From Amycolatopsis sp. EV170708-02-1 (GTDB taxonomy: Bacteria; Actinomycetota; Actinomycetes; Mycobacteriales; Pseudonocardiaceae), in NCBI RefSeq assembly GCF_022479115.1, contig NZ_CP092497.1, forward strand, positions 3,162,001 through 3,226,000: 64,000 bases of DNA. The letters are read 5' to 3'. Both the position numbers and the translations under genes were made by a program. Below are positions 42,109 through 50,450 of the stretch, piece after piece (position 1 is the first letter of the stretch; each line of letters opens with the position of its first letter). The notes below the pieces were generated by a model. The model was not told the DNA's origin. It was given only the letters and a program-made list of their open reading frames with translations, and ran no database searches.

Positions 42109-42945
42109 GTGCGATCCAGTAGCAACCCGGCGTTCCGGAACCTGCCGCGTGGCGCGGCTCAGTACGGACCCAACGTAGGCTTCAACCAACCCCAGGGCGG
42201 CGTGCCCGGCTACGGCCCTCCGCAGACCTCCGCCGGCGCCGACGACCGTCCGATGACCGTCGACGACGTCGTCATCAAGACGGCGCTGAGCCTCGGCACC
42301 GCGCTGGTGACCGGCGTGCTCACCGCGATCTGGGCGATCAGCCAGCTGCCCGTGGACGCCGCGGGCCGGATCACCGGTATCAGCGGCGGCGTGATCGGCG
42401 CCCTCGTCGGCGGCATGCTCGTCGGCCTCGTGATCTCCCTCGTGATCATCTTCAAGCAGAAGCCGAGCGGCCCGCTCACGCTGGCGTACTCGGCGGCCGA
42501 GGGTGTCTTCCTCGGTGCGATCAGCGGCCTTTTCGAGGCGCTGTACCCCGGTATCGCGCTGCAGGCGATCATCGGTACCGCGGGTGTCTTCGTCGCGATG
42601 CTGGTCGTCTACAAGACCGGCGCGGTCAAGGTCACCCCGAAGCTGACGAAGTGGATCATCGGCGCCGTCGTCGGTGTCGCGATCCTGATGCTGGTCAACC
42701 TCATCACCAGCTTCTTCGGCTTCAACCCGCTGCGTGACGGCGGGCCGATCGCGATCATCTTCAGCCTCGTGGTGATCGGTGTCGCGGCGTTCAGCTTCCT
42801 GCTCGACTTCGACCAGGCCGACCGGATGATCCGCGAAGGCATGCCGTCGAAGTGGGCGTGGTTCGCCGCCTTCGGTCTCATGACCACGCTGGTCTGGCTG
42901 TACCTCGAGATCCTGCGGCTGCTGTCGTACTTCCAAAACGATTGA
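42109..42945 (+). CDS. Bax inhibitor-1 / YccA family membrane protein
   Basis: A 278-aa integral membrane protein with about seven helices after a 45-residue Gly/Pro-rich cytoplasmic tail. The family segments KPSGPLTLAYSAAEGVFLGAISGLFE and the C-terminal FDQADRMIREGMPSKWAWFAAFGLMTTLVWLYLEILRLL are present. Homologues are pH-sensitive calcium leak channels or FtsH modulators; the bacterial physiological role is unsettled. The GTG start is preceded by AGGAGG. Monocistronic, with a terminator immediately after. Confidence 0.92.
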   Translation: MRSSSNPAFRNLPRGAAQYGPNVGFNQPQGGVPGYGPPQTSAGADDRPMTVDDVVIKTALSLGTALVTGVLTAIWAISQLPVDAAGRITGISGGVIGALVGGMLVGLVISLVIIFKQKPSGPLTLAYSAAEGVFLGAISGLFEALYPGIALQAIIGTAGVFVAMLVVYKTGAVKVTPKLTKWIIGAVVGVAILMLVNLITSFFGFNPLRDGGPIAIIFSLVVIGVAAFSFLLDFDQADRMIREGMPSKWAWFAAFGLMTTLVWLYLEILRLLSYFQND

Positions 42946-42960
42946 CGCCGATTCTCCGCG

Positions 42961-42993
42961 AAAGGGCGCTCCGAGCGATCGGGGCGCCCTTTT
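42961..42993 (+). terminator. Intrinsic terminator of the Bax-inhibitor gene
   Basis: AAAGGGCGC (42961-42969) pairs with GCGCCCTTT (42984-42992), and the pairing ends in TTTT. One of the few hairpins here with a U-tract. Confidence 0.7.
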
Positions 42994-43006
42994 CCGTGGT
43001 GGCGAA

Positions 43007-43012
43007 TACCCT
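43007..43012 (+). promoter_or_regulatory. Candidate -10 hexamer, leaderless
   Basis: TACCCT followed by eight nt and the ATG at 43021. Confidence 0.35.
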
Positions 43013-43020
43013 CTGCTGAC

Positions 43021-43533
43021 ATGACCGAACACAGGCGTTCCAAATGGTTCTGGGTGAGCATCCTGGTGCCGGTCGCGATCGTGGTGCTCAGCGCGTCTTC
43101 GTGGATCTTCGGGTACCTCGCCGACACCGACGACGTCCGTGTCGGCGACTGCTACGCGGTCACCACCTTCGGCGATGTCGGCGACGACCCGGTCAAGGCG
43201 GACTGCGGTTCTGTCGAGGCCAACGCGAAGGCCGGGGCGAAGACCGACGCCGGCGGCGCGTGCCCGGCGGGCGAATACGACCAGCTCACCGTCGACAAGA
43301 CGTTCGCCTCGTACCGGCTCTGCATGATGATCAACGCGAAGCAGGGCGACTGCCTCGAGAACTTCCTCGCCGACAGCGTGGCCTATCAGAAGGTGCCCTG
43401 CTCGGACCCCGCGAAGGACGCCGAAGTCCTGAAAGTGGCCGACGGTGTCGCGACCTGTGACGACACGGAAGCCACTCATCTCAAGAGCTACTCCACACCG
43501 CCCTCGACGGTTTGTGTGAAGAGCCTCAAATAG
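43021..43533 (+). CDS. Membrane-anchored Cys-rich protein, LppU/SCO3897-like (copy 1)
   Basis: A 170-aa protein. A single N-terminal helix (FWVSILVPVAIVVLSASSWIFGYL) anchors an extracytoplasmic domain of about 130 residues with conserved cysteines spaced in VGDCYAV, KADCGSV, GACPAGEY, RLCMMIN, GDCLENF and YQKVPCSDPAKDAE, with two more near the end (ATC, TVCVK), probably all in disulfides. The family has no established function. It is a tandem paralogue of the next gene, with about half of the extracytoplasmic residues identical by eye, including GDCL and CxDPAKDAE blocks. Confidence 0.8.
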   Translation: MTEHRRSKWFWVSILVPVAIVVLSASSWIFGYLADTDDVRVGDCYAVTTFGDVGDDPVKADCGSVEANAKAGAKTDAGGACPAGEYDQLTVDKTFASYRLCMMINAKQGDCLENFLADSVAYQKVPCSDPAKDAEVLKVADGVATCDDTEATHLKSYSTPPSTVCVKSLK

Positions 43534-43644
43534 CCGGTTCGACCAGGGTGTTTCACTCGTTCGGGGGCCCGGTGCGTGTGGTTGATCACGGTACGTGTTT
43601 GATACCGAGGTTCTTATTCCTCTTCACACCTGTGAGGTTTCTCG

Positions 43645-44223
43645 GTGACCACTTCCCAGCCGGCCCCTGGGGGCCAAATGCCGGTGGGACAGCCCGACGC
43701 TTTCGGCCAGCCGTCAGCGCCCAAGAAGTCCAAGCTCCGCTGGCTGAGATTCGCCATCCCGGTGCTCGTCGTCGTGATCGGCGGCGGCCTGTTCCTCTTC
43801 AACTACTTCACCGGGACGGGCAGCGCCCAGGCCGGTGAATGCCTGAGCGTGACCGAGTTCTCCCGCGCGGCCGACGAGCCGAAGAAGGCCGACTGCGGCG
43901 CGCAGGAGGCGAACGTCAAGATCGCCGCCCGCGTGGGCGGCGGCGAGTCCTGCCCGGAGGGCGACTACGACACCATTTCGATGTCCGGCCGGATCTCGTA
44001 CAAGCTGTGCCTGATCGTCAACGCCAACCAGGGCGACTGCCTGACGGGCTTCAAGTCGGATACCGCGGGCTACCAGAAGGTGTCCTGCACCGATCCCGCC
44101 AAGGACGCGGAACTGGTGAAGATCGCCAATGTCGCGGACAAGGCGTCCTGTGAGGGCACCGAAGCCACGGCAGTGGCGGTGTACTCGACGCCGCCGACCA
44201 CGATCTGCATCAAGACGGCGTAG
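43645..44223 (+). CDS. Membrane-anchored Cys-rich protein, LppU/SCO3897-like (copy 2)
   Basis: A 192-aa paralogue of the preceding protein with a longer Pro/Gly/Gln-rich cytoplasmic tail (about 30 residues) and one membrane helix (LRFAIPVLVVVIGGGLFLFNYF). All of the cysteines of copy 1 are conserved in AGECLSV, KADCGAQ, ESCPEGDY, KLCLIVN, GDCLTGF, KVSCTDPAKDAE, ASCEGTE and TICIK. The GTG at 43645 has GAGG at normal spacing. Tandem duplication with divergent cytoplasmic tails suggests the two copies share an outer role but differ in partner or regulation. Confidence 0.8.
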   Translation: MTTSQPAPGGQMPVGQPDAFGQPSAPKKSKLRWLRFAIPVLVVVIGGGLFLFNYFTGTGSAQAGECLSVTEFSRAADEPKKADCGAQEANVKIAARVGGGESCPEGDYDTISMSGRISYKLCLIVNANQGDCLTGFKSDTAGYQKVSCTDPAKDAELVKIANVADKASCEGTEATAVAVYSTPPTTICIKTA

Positions 44224-44235
44224 TAGACCGAAGCG

Positions 44236-44283
44236 CGTGAAGGCCCCCTTTCCTTGGCTCAGCGGAGGGAAGGGGGCCTTCGC
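44236..44283 (+). terminator. Strong hairpin of palindrome family B
   Basis: GAAGGCCCCCTT (44239-44250) pairs with AAGGGGGCCTTC (44270-44281), extended by GCG/CGC on the outside. It begins GTGAAGG like the hairpins at 13043 and 23751 and follows the second Cys-rich gene. Confidence 0.75.
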
Positions 44284-44296
44284 GCGTGCCGGGGGG

Positions 44297-44318
44297 AGCA
44301 AGGGACCTTTGCTACCAC
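44297..44318 (+). repeat. Solitary half-copy of palindrome family A
   Basis: AGCAAGGGACCTTTGCT plus ACCAC, identical to the left arms of the full family A elements, but with no matching right arm within the following 120 nt. It lies in the leader region of the YeeE-type transporter gene, unlike the full copies which lie at convergent ends. Confidence 0.75.
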
Positions 44319-44437
44319 CCGCCATCCGGCCGCGCGGGAGCCGCCGTTCGTCGCACAGTGTGGGACGGGCTGCGATCGGGCGGTCACCGGTCCTAACGTT
44401 GCTCGTCCCCCACCCCGCCGATCGATCTGGAGTCCAG

Positions 44438-45706
44438 GTGGCGACGACGGAAACCCAAGCCGGTGAGAAGAAACTCCTCGACTTCCCGACCTCATGCGCC
44501 GCCCCGGTCCCGCAACCGGAAGAGCCGGTCAAGGTCGTGCCGCTGGCGGTCGCGGGCGCGCTCGCGGTTGGGCTGACCTGGTACGTCTGGGCCGCGCATG
44601 GGGCGAAGTTCGGTGTGCTGCTCATCCTCGGCCTGCTGCTCGGGCTCGCGCTCTTCCACTCCCGTTTCGGGTTCACCTCGGCCTGGCGCCAGCTCATCGC
44701 GGTCGGGAACGGCCAAGGCCTGCGGGCGCACACGCTGCTTCTCGGTACCGCCGCGACGTTGATCGCGCTGATCGTGGGCACCGGCTCCGGGCTCTTCGGC
44801 AGCACGCCGAAGCCGACCGCGGGCGGACTGGGGCTGGCGTTGTTCGCCGGCGCGACGATCTTCGCGATCGGCATGCAGCTGGGCGGCGCGTGCGCGTCGG
44901 GAACGTTGTTCGCCGTCGGTTCCGGGCAGTCGACGATCGTGCTCACCCTCGGCGGGTTCATCACCGGTTCGGTGCTCTACACCTGGGCGTATCCGCTGCT
45001 GTCGGGCTGGCCCGAGTTCAAGGGTGTCCTGCTCGCCGACCACGTCGGCTGGTTCGGTTCGTGGGTGATCACCGTCGCCGTCCTCGCGGCGATCGTGCTG
45101 GGGACCCGGTTCGTGCAGAAGCGCCGCAACCCGCCGCCGGTCGACGTCGTCCCGACCGCGCGCGGTTTCGCCCGGATCTACCGCGGGTCCTGGCCGATTC
45201 TCGTCGGCGCCGTCGTCCTCGGCGTGCTGGCGGGCGCGGTCTTCCTGGTCTCCGGCGGGATCTGGGGTGTCACGAGCGCGTTCAGCCTGTGGGGCGCCAA
45301 GATCCTGCAGGTGTTCGGCCTGCACCCCGAGACCTGGGAGTTTTGGCGGATCAAGGCGAACGCGGCTTCGCTGGCCGGGCCGATCTGGACGGACAAGAAC
45401 AGCCTCACCGACATCGGCATCATGATCGGCGCGGGGGTCGCGGCCGCGGCGGCCGGCGCGTGGAAGATCCACAGTTCGATCCCGTGGCGGACCGCCGTGG
45501 CCGCGGTGCTCGGCGGGATCCTGATGGGTGTCGGCGCGCGGATGGCGGGCGGTTGCAACATCGGCGCCTACCTCGGCGGTATCTCGGTCGGCAGCCTGCA
45601 CGGCTGGCTTTGGGGCGTTTTCGCGCTCGGCGGCACCTGGATCGGGCTCAAGCTGCGACCGCTGTTCGGTCTCGGCAATCCGGCTCCGACCGACAGCGTC
45701 TGCTGA
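44438..45706 (+). CDS. YeeE/YedE family sulfur-compound (thiosulfate) transporter
   Basis: A 422-aa membrane protein with about ten helices arranged as two related halves. The conserved cysteine motifs of the TsuA/YeeE group are present: MQLGGACASGTLF and ARMAGGCNIGAYLGG, thought to relay thiosulfate through the membrane. The extra N-terminal Cys (FPTSCAAP) and the C-terminal SVC are not family residues. No TusA/YeeD partner gene adjoins it. GTG 44438 is chosen for GGAG eight nt upstream. Its sulfur role fits the cbs/metB genes 4-9 kb downstream, though they are not one operon. Confidence 0.9.
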   Translation: MATTETQAGEKKLLDFPTSCAAPVPQPEEPVKVVPLAVAGALAVGLTWYVWAAHGAKFGVLLILGLLLGLALFHSRFGFTSAWRQLIAVGNGQGLRAHTLLLGTAATLIALIVGTGSGLFGSTPKPTAGGLGLALFAGATIFAIGMQLGGACASGTLFAVGSGQSTIVLTLGGFITGSVLYTWAYPLLSGWPEFKGVLLADHVGWFGSWVITVAVLAAIVLGTRFVQKRRNPPPVDVVPTARGFARIYRGSWPILVGAVVLGVLAGAVFLVSGGIWGVTSAFSLWGAKILQVFGLHPETWEFWRIKANAASLAGPIWTDKNSLTDIGIMIGAGVAAAAAGAWKIHSSIPWRTAVAAVLGGILMGVGARMAGGCNIGAYLGGISVGSLHGWLWGVFALGGTWIGLKLRPLFGLGNPAPTDSVC

Positions 45707-45847
45707 TCACTCTTCGTGACATCTCGTATGCGGGCCTGCCCTTTCGGCCCGTATACGGGGAAAAAGTTGGCAGGTAAAACCCGTGTTCGGCTACCCTCGG
45801 CTACATACCTGAGCTTGCGCCTAAATGCACAAGCTCGGTTGGGGAAG

Positions 45848-45866
45848 GCCCGGCGCCGCGCCGGGC
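45848..45866 (+). other. Small GC hairpin in the leader of the MFS gene
   Basis: GCCCGGCG-CCG-CGCCGGGC, perfect 8-bp arms, 65 nt before the ATG at 45931. It could be the YeeE gene terminator or a leader structure of the pump mRNA. Confidence 0.4.
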
Positions 45867-45930
45867 GTCGAATCCGTAGTCGCGACCACGGGGGTCGTCG
45901 CGTCCACTCAGTAACAGGGACGGACTTTTC

Positions 45931-47463
45931 ATGTCAACGCAAAGCCCGGCCGCACCGGGCGGCGACAAACTCGACGCCGGGGTGCTCAAGGTCGCCGGCG
46001 TCGTCATCCTCGGCGCGATCATGGCGATCCTCGACACGACGGTCGTCAACGTCGCGCTCCAGAAACTGACCATCGAGTTCCAGACCTCGTTCGACACCAT
46101 CCAGTGGATCGCGACCGGCTACATGCTCGCCCTGGCGACGGTCATCCCGATCACCGGCTGGGCTTCGGACCGGTTCGGCACCAAGCGGCTCTACCTCACC
46201 GCGATCGGCTTGTTCCTGATCGGCTCGATGCTCGCCGGCATGGCCTGGGACGTCGAATCGCTGATCATCTTCCGGGTCCTGCAGGGCTTCGGCGGCGGCA
46301 TGCTGATGCCCGCCGGCATGACGATCCTGACCAGGGCCGCGGGACCGCACCGGATCGGGCGCGTGATGGGCGTGCTCGGGGTGCCGATGCTGCTCGGCCC
46401 GATCGGCGGCCCGATCCTCGGCGGCTGGCTGGTCGACGCGGTGAGCTGGCGCTGGATCTTCTACATCAACGTGCCGATCGGCCTGATCACCATGGCGCTG
46501 GCCTGGCGTGTGCTGCCGAAGGACCGGCCGGAGCCCAGCGAGCGGTTCGACTTCGTCGGCATGCTGATGGTGTCGCCGGGGCTCGCGGCGCTGATCTTCG
46601 GTGTCTCGAACATCCCGTCGGCGGGTGGTGTCGGCGCGGTCGACGTCTGGCTGCCCGCGCTGGCCGGGATCGCGTTGCTGGTGGCGTTCGTGTTCCGGGC
46701 GAACCGGGTCACGAACCCGCTGCTCGACCTGAAGCTGTTCAAGAACGGGTCGTTCACCGTCGCGATGGTGACGATGACCTTCTTCTGCGTCGCGTTCTTC
46801 GGCGCGATGCTGCTCCTGCCGACGTATTTCGTGCTGGCACGCGGTGAAACGGCGATGAACGCCGGTCTGCTGCTCGCCCCGCAGGGGTTCGGCGCGATGC
46901 TGACCATGCCGATCGCGGGCAGGCTCGCGGACAAGATCGGCGCGCGGAAGATCGTGCTGCCCGGTCTCGTGCTGATGCTCGCCGGGCTGGTCGCCTTCAC
47001 CCAGCTCTCCGCGACGACGCCGTACTGGCTGCTGCTTTCGGCGCTGTTCGTGATGGGGCTCGGCATGGGCGCGACGATGATGCCGATCACCTCGGCCGCG
47101 TTGCAGACGCTCAAGTCGGAGGACATGGCGAAGGCGTCGACGGCGACGAACATCTTCCAGCAGACCGCGGGGGCGATCGGTTCGGCGGTGCTGTCGATCA
47201 TCCTGGCGGCGCTGCTGGCCGGGAAGTTCGGCGTGCCGACCGCGCAGGGGCAGCTGGCCGCGACGGCGGCGGTGATGAACCCGGCGACGCGCGAAGCCGC
47301 TTCGGGGCTGACCGCGGACGCGTTCTCGACGACGTTCCTGTGGTCGATGATCCTGCTCGCGCTGTGCCTGATCCCGGCGGCGTTCCTGCCGAAGACCAAG
47401 CCCGCGCTGCCGGAGGGTGCGGACGGTGAGGGCGCCGCGGCCCCGCCGATCCTGACCCACTAG
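45931..47463 (+). CDS. DHA2-family MFS drug efflux transporter (EmrB/QacA type)
   Basis: A 510-aa proton antiporter with about 14 transmembrane helices. Motif A is GWASDRFGTKRLYL between helices 2 and 3; antiporter motif C is GPIGGPILGGWLVDAVSWRWIFYINVPIG. Helix 1 carries the DHA2 Asp (MAILDTTVVNVAL). It likely exports hydrophobic or cationic compounds. No regulator gene adjoins it on the same strand. The 224-nt upstream region holds a hairpin but no clear operator. A family A palindrome separates it from the convergent thiolase gene. Confidence 0.92.
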   Translation: MSTQSPAAPGGDKLDAGVLKVAGVVILGAIMAILDTTVVNVALQKLTIEFQTSFDTIQWIATGYMLALATVIPITGWASDRFGTKRLYLTAIGLFLIGSMLAGMAWDVESLIIFRVLQGFGGGMLMPAGMTILTRAAGPHRIGRVMGVLGVPMLLGPIGGPILGGWLVDAVSWRWIFYINVPIGLITMALAWRVLPKDRPEPSERFDFVGMLMVSPGLAALIFGVSNIPSAGGVGAVDVWLPALAGIALLVAFVFRANRVTNPLLDLKLFKNGSFTVAMVTMTFFCVAFFGAMLLLPTYFVLARGETAMNAGLLLAPQGFGAMLTMPIAGRLADKIGARKIVLPGLVLMLAGLVAFTQLSATTPYWLLLSALFVMGLGMGATMMPITSAALQTLKSEDMAKASTATNIFQQTAGAIGSAVLSIILAALLAGKFGVPTAQGQLAATAAVMNPATREAASGLTADAFSTTFLWSMILLALCLIPAAFLPKTKPALPEGADGEGAAAPPILTH

Positions 47464-47471
47464 GACGCCAA

Positions 47472-47548
47472 AAAGAGAGCAAGGGACCTTTGCTACCGCT
47501 TACTTAGCCACGCTAAGCGAGTGGTAGCAAAGGTCCCTTGCTCTCTTT
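47472..47548. repeat. Palindrome family A, copy 2 (convergent terminator)
   Basis: Exact 26-bp outer arms (47472-47497 and 47523-47548) beginning AAAGAGAGCAAGGGACC. The 25-nt interior holds a nested hairpin CTTAGC-CAC-GCTAAG. It lies between the converging MFS and thiolase genes. Confidence 0.85.
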
Positions 47549-47563
47549 CCGCAGGTCAGCGGG

Positions 47564-48784
47564 TCAGGAGAGGCGCTCCAGCACCATCGCCATGCCCTGG
47601 CCGCCACCGACGCACATCGTCTCGAGGCCGAACTGCTTGTCGTGGTGGCGCAGCGAGTTGATCAGCGTCGAGGTGATCCGCGCGCCGGTCATGCCGAACG
47701 GGTGGCCGACGGCGATCGCGCCGCCGTTGACGTTCAGCTTGTCGAGGTCGATCCCGAGGTCCTTGTAGGACGGGATGACCTGCGCGGCGAACGCCTCGTT
47801 GATCTCGACGAGGTCGATGTCGCCGATCGACATCCCGGCGCGCGCGAGCGCCCGCTTCGACGCCTCGACCGGGCCGTAGCCCATGATCTCCGGCGACAGC
47901 CCCGAAACACCGGTCGAGACGACGCGGGCGAGCGGGGTGAGGCCGAGCTCCTTCGCCTTGGTGTCGGACATGATGATCACCGCGGCCGCGCCGTCGTTGA
48001 GCGGGCAGCAGTTCCCCGCGGTGATCCGGCCGTCGGGGCGGAACACCGGCTTGAGGCCGGAGACGCCTTCGAGGGTGACGCCGGCGCGCGGGCCGTCGTC
48101 CTTCGAGACCACGGTGCCGTCCGGCAGGGTGACCGGCGTGATGTCCTTGGCCCAGAAGCCGTCCGCGATGGCCTTCTCGGCGAGGTTCTGCGAACGGACG
48201 CCGAACTCATCCATCTCCTCACGCGAGACGTTCTTCAGCCGCGCCAGGTTTTCGGCGGTCTGGCCCATCGCGATGTAGACGTCCGGCAGGGCGCCGTTCT
48301 CGCGCGGATCCGTCCAGCTGTCGGCGCCCTCGGCCGCCACCTGCGCGGTGCGGGCCTCGGCGTCGGCGAACAGCGGGTTGTGCGTGTTCGGCCAGGAGTC
48401 CGAGCTGCCGTTGGCGAAGCGGGAAACCGTCTCGACGCCGGCGGAGATGAACACGTCGCCTTCGCCCGCCTTGATCGCGTGCAGCGCCATGCGGGTGGTC
48501 TGGAGGCTCGACGAGCAGTACCGCGTGATCGTGCAGCCGGGCAGGTGGTCGTAGCCGAGTTCGACGGCGACGGCGCGGCCCATGTTGAAGCCCTGCTCGC
48601 CGCCGGGGAGACCGCAGCCCAGCATGAGGTCTTCGATCTGCGTCGGGTCGAGCTCGGGGACCTTGTCGAGCGCGGCGCGGACCATCTGCACGGTGAGGTC
48701 GTCCGGGCGGATGCTCACCAGCGATCCCTTGCCGGCGCGGCCGATCGGGGATCGGGCGGTGGAGACGATGACGGCTTCGGGCAT
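47564..48784 (-). CDS. Acetyl-CoA C-acetyltransferase (thiolase)
   Basis: A 406-aa thiolase. Nucleophile Cys90 in [12 protein letters not shown], the NEAFAAQ loop, the catalytic His in [16 protein letters not shown], and the C-terminal acid/base Cys in TMCVGGGQG are all present. It catalyses CoA-dependent cleavage or condensation of acyl-CoA in beta-oxidation or ketogenesis. In M. tuberculosis the thiolase gene fadA3 (Rv1074c) lies just before cysM2-pra-metB, so this is the same neighbourhood. ATG 48784 has GGGAG upstream; the frame extends to 48868 without support. Confidence 0.93.
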   Translation of the reverse strand: MPEAVIVSTARSPIGRAGKGSLVSIRPDDLTVQMVRAALDKVPELDPTQIEDLMLGCGLPGGEQGFNMGRAVAVELGYDHLPGCTITRYCSSSLQTTRMALHAIKAGEGDVFISAGVETVSRFANGSSDSWPNTHNPLFADAEARTAQVAAEGADSWTDPRENGALPDVYIAMGQTAENLARLKNVSREEMDEFGVRSQNLAEKAIADGFWAKDITPVTLPDGTVVSKDDGPRAGVTLEGVSGLKPVFRPDGRITAGNCCPLNDGAAAVIIMSDTKAKELGLTPLARVVSTGVSGLSPEIMGYGPVEASKRALARAGMSIGDIDLVEINEAFAAQVIPSYKDLGIDLDKLNVNGGAIAVGHPFGMTGARITSTLINSLRHHDKQFGLETMCVGGGQGMAMVLERLS

Positions 48785-48951
48785 GGAACGACACTCCCTT
48801 GTTCTCGATCCAGACGCGCTAAGCGGTTGCTCACCTCGCATCCTCCACCGGAGGGAGGTGCGGGTCAAAGGCGAACGCGACCCACGCCACTCTCCGAAAG
48901 TGCGGTTTTCACGCCGCCCGGTTGAGTGGACACATCCCGACCAGCGGCGTT

Positions 48952-48957
48952 TAGGCT
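48952..48957 (+). promoter_or_regulatory. Candidate -10 hexamer of cbs
   Basis: TAGGCT ends six nt before the GTG at 48964, with TGGACA 19 bp upstream of it (48927-48932) as a possible -35. Confidence 0.45.
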
Positions 48958-48963
48958 GTGGGA

Positions 48964-50334
48964 GTGGAATACGTCGAGCACATCGTGGACCTCGTGGGCA
49001 ACACCCCTCTGGTCAAGCTGAACGCACTGGCCGAGGGGCTGCAACCGCTCATCCTGGCCAAGGTCGAGTACGTCAACCCCGGCGGCAGCGTCAAGGACCG
49101 CATCGCGCTGCGGATGATCGAAGCCGCGGAGCGTTCCGGCGAACTGAAGCCCGGCGGCACCATCGTCGAGCCGACGTCCGGCAACACCGGCGTCGGGCTG
49201 GCCATGGTGGCGCAGCGCAAGGGATACAAATGCGTGTTCGTCTGCCCGGACAAGGTCAGCGAGGACAAGCGCAACGTGCTCAAGGCCTACGGTGCCCGCG
49301 TCGTGGTCTGCCCGACGGCGGTGGCGCCGGAGCACCCGGACTCCTACTACAACGTCTCCGACCGCCTCGTTCGTGAGATCGAGGGCGCCTGGAAGCCGAA
49401 CCAGTACGCCAACCCCGAGAACCCCGCCAGCCACTACCACTCGACGGGCCCGGAGCTCTGGAGCCAGACCGAGGGCAAGATCACGCATTTCGTCGCGGGC
49501 GTCGGCACGGGCGGCACGATCTCGGGCACCGGCAAGTACCTCAAGGAGGTCAGCGACGGACGCGTCCAGGTCATCGGCGCCGACCCCGAAGGCTCGGTGT
49601 ACTCCGGCGGGACCGGGCGGCCGTACCTGGTCGAGGGTGTCGGCGAGGACTTCTGGCCGGACACCTACGACCGCGACATCGCCGACCGCATCATCGCGGT
49701 TTCGGACGCGGACTCCTTCGACATCACCCGCCGCCTCGCGCTGGAAGAGGGGCTGCTCGTCGGCGGCTCGTGCGGCATGGCCGTCGCCGCCGCGCTCAAG
49801 CTCGCCGAGGGGCTCGGCCCGGACGACGTCGTCGTCGTGCTCCTGCCCGACGGCGGCCGCGGCTATCTCACCAAGGTGTTCAACGACAGCTGGATGTCCT
49901 CCTACGGCTTCCTGCCGCCGGACTCCAGCGGCGCGACCGTCGGCGACGTCCTAATGAAGAAGAGCGGCTCGCTGCCCAGCCTCGTGCACAGTCACCCGAA
50001 CGAGACCGTCGCCGAAGCGGTGGCGATCCTTTCGGAGTTCGGCGTCAGCCAGATGCCCGTGGTCAGCGCGGAGCCGCCGGTCATGGCGGCCGAAGTCGTG
50101 GGCGCGGTCAACGAGCGCGACCTGCTCGAAGCGCTCTTCACCGGCAAAGCCCAGCTCGCCGACCGGCTCGAGCAGCACATGTCGCCGCCGTTGCCGACCA
50201 TCGGCGCCGGTGAGCAGGTCGGCGCGGCGATGAACGCGCTCTCGGGCGCGGACGGCGCGCTGGTGCTGGTCGACGGCAAACCGGCGGGGGTCGTCACCCG
50301 GCACGACCTGCTCGCGTTTCTCGCGGGACGGTAA
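48964..50334 (+). CDS. cbs: Cystathionine beta-synthase
   Basis: A 456-aa PLP enzyme joining serine and homocysteine. The PLP lysine is Lys44 in NPGGSVKDR, the substrate loop TSGNTGVGLA follows, and the phosphate-binding glycine loop GVGTGGTISGTGKYL is present; residues about 330-456 form a Bateman pair of CBS domains (LPSLVHSHPNETVAEAVAIL..., MSPPLPTIGAGEQVGAAMNAL) that could bind adenosyl ligands. A C-terminal regulatory module distinguishes it from plain cysteine synthases. GTG 48964 is preferred over GTG 48958. It starts the cbs / Pra-like / metB neighbourhood for transsulfuration. Confidence 0.92.
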   Translation: MEYVEHIVDLVGNTPLVKLNALAEGLQPLILAKVEYVNPGGSVKDRIALRMIEAAERSGELKPGGTIVEPTSGNTGVGLAMVAQRKGYKCVFVCPDKVSEDKRNVLKAYGARVVVCPTAVAPEHPDSYYNVSDRLVREIEGAWKPNQYANPENPASHYHSTGPELWSQTEGKITHFVAGVGTGGTISGTGKYLKEVSDGRVQVIGADPEGSVYSGGTGRPYLVEGVGEDFWPDTYDRDIADRIIAVSDADSFDITRRLALEEGLLVGGSCGMAVAAALKLAEGLGPDDVVVVLLPDGGRGYLTKVFNDSWMSSYGFLPPDSSGATVGDVLMKKSGSLPSLVHSHPNETVAEAVAILSEFGVSQMPVVSAEPPVMAAEVVGAVNERDLLEALFTGKAQLADRLEQHMSPPLPTIGAGEQVGAAMNALSGADGALVLVDGKPAGVVTRHDLLAFLAGR

Positions 50335-50450
50335 AGAAGCATTTCATCGGATGGTCGGGCCGGGGCGTTACGAGCGGCCCACCCGGCTATCCGATAGCGT
50401 GTCGGGTGAGTTGAACTTTTATGTCCTCGTCAAGGGGGTTCAAGACCCAA

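Noticed and set aside
48785..48963. Sulfur-metabolite riboswitch upstream of cbs
   Set aside because: The spacer has no recognisable SAM or related aptamer core, and the start is better explained by a leaderless promoter.
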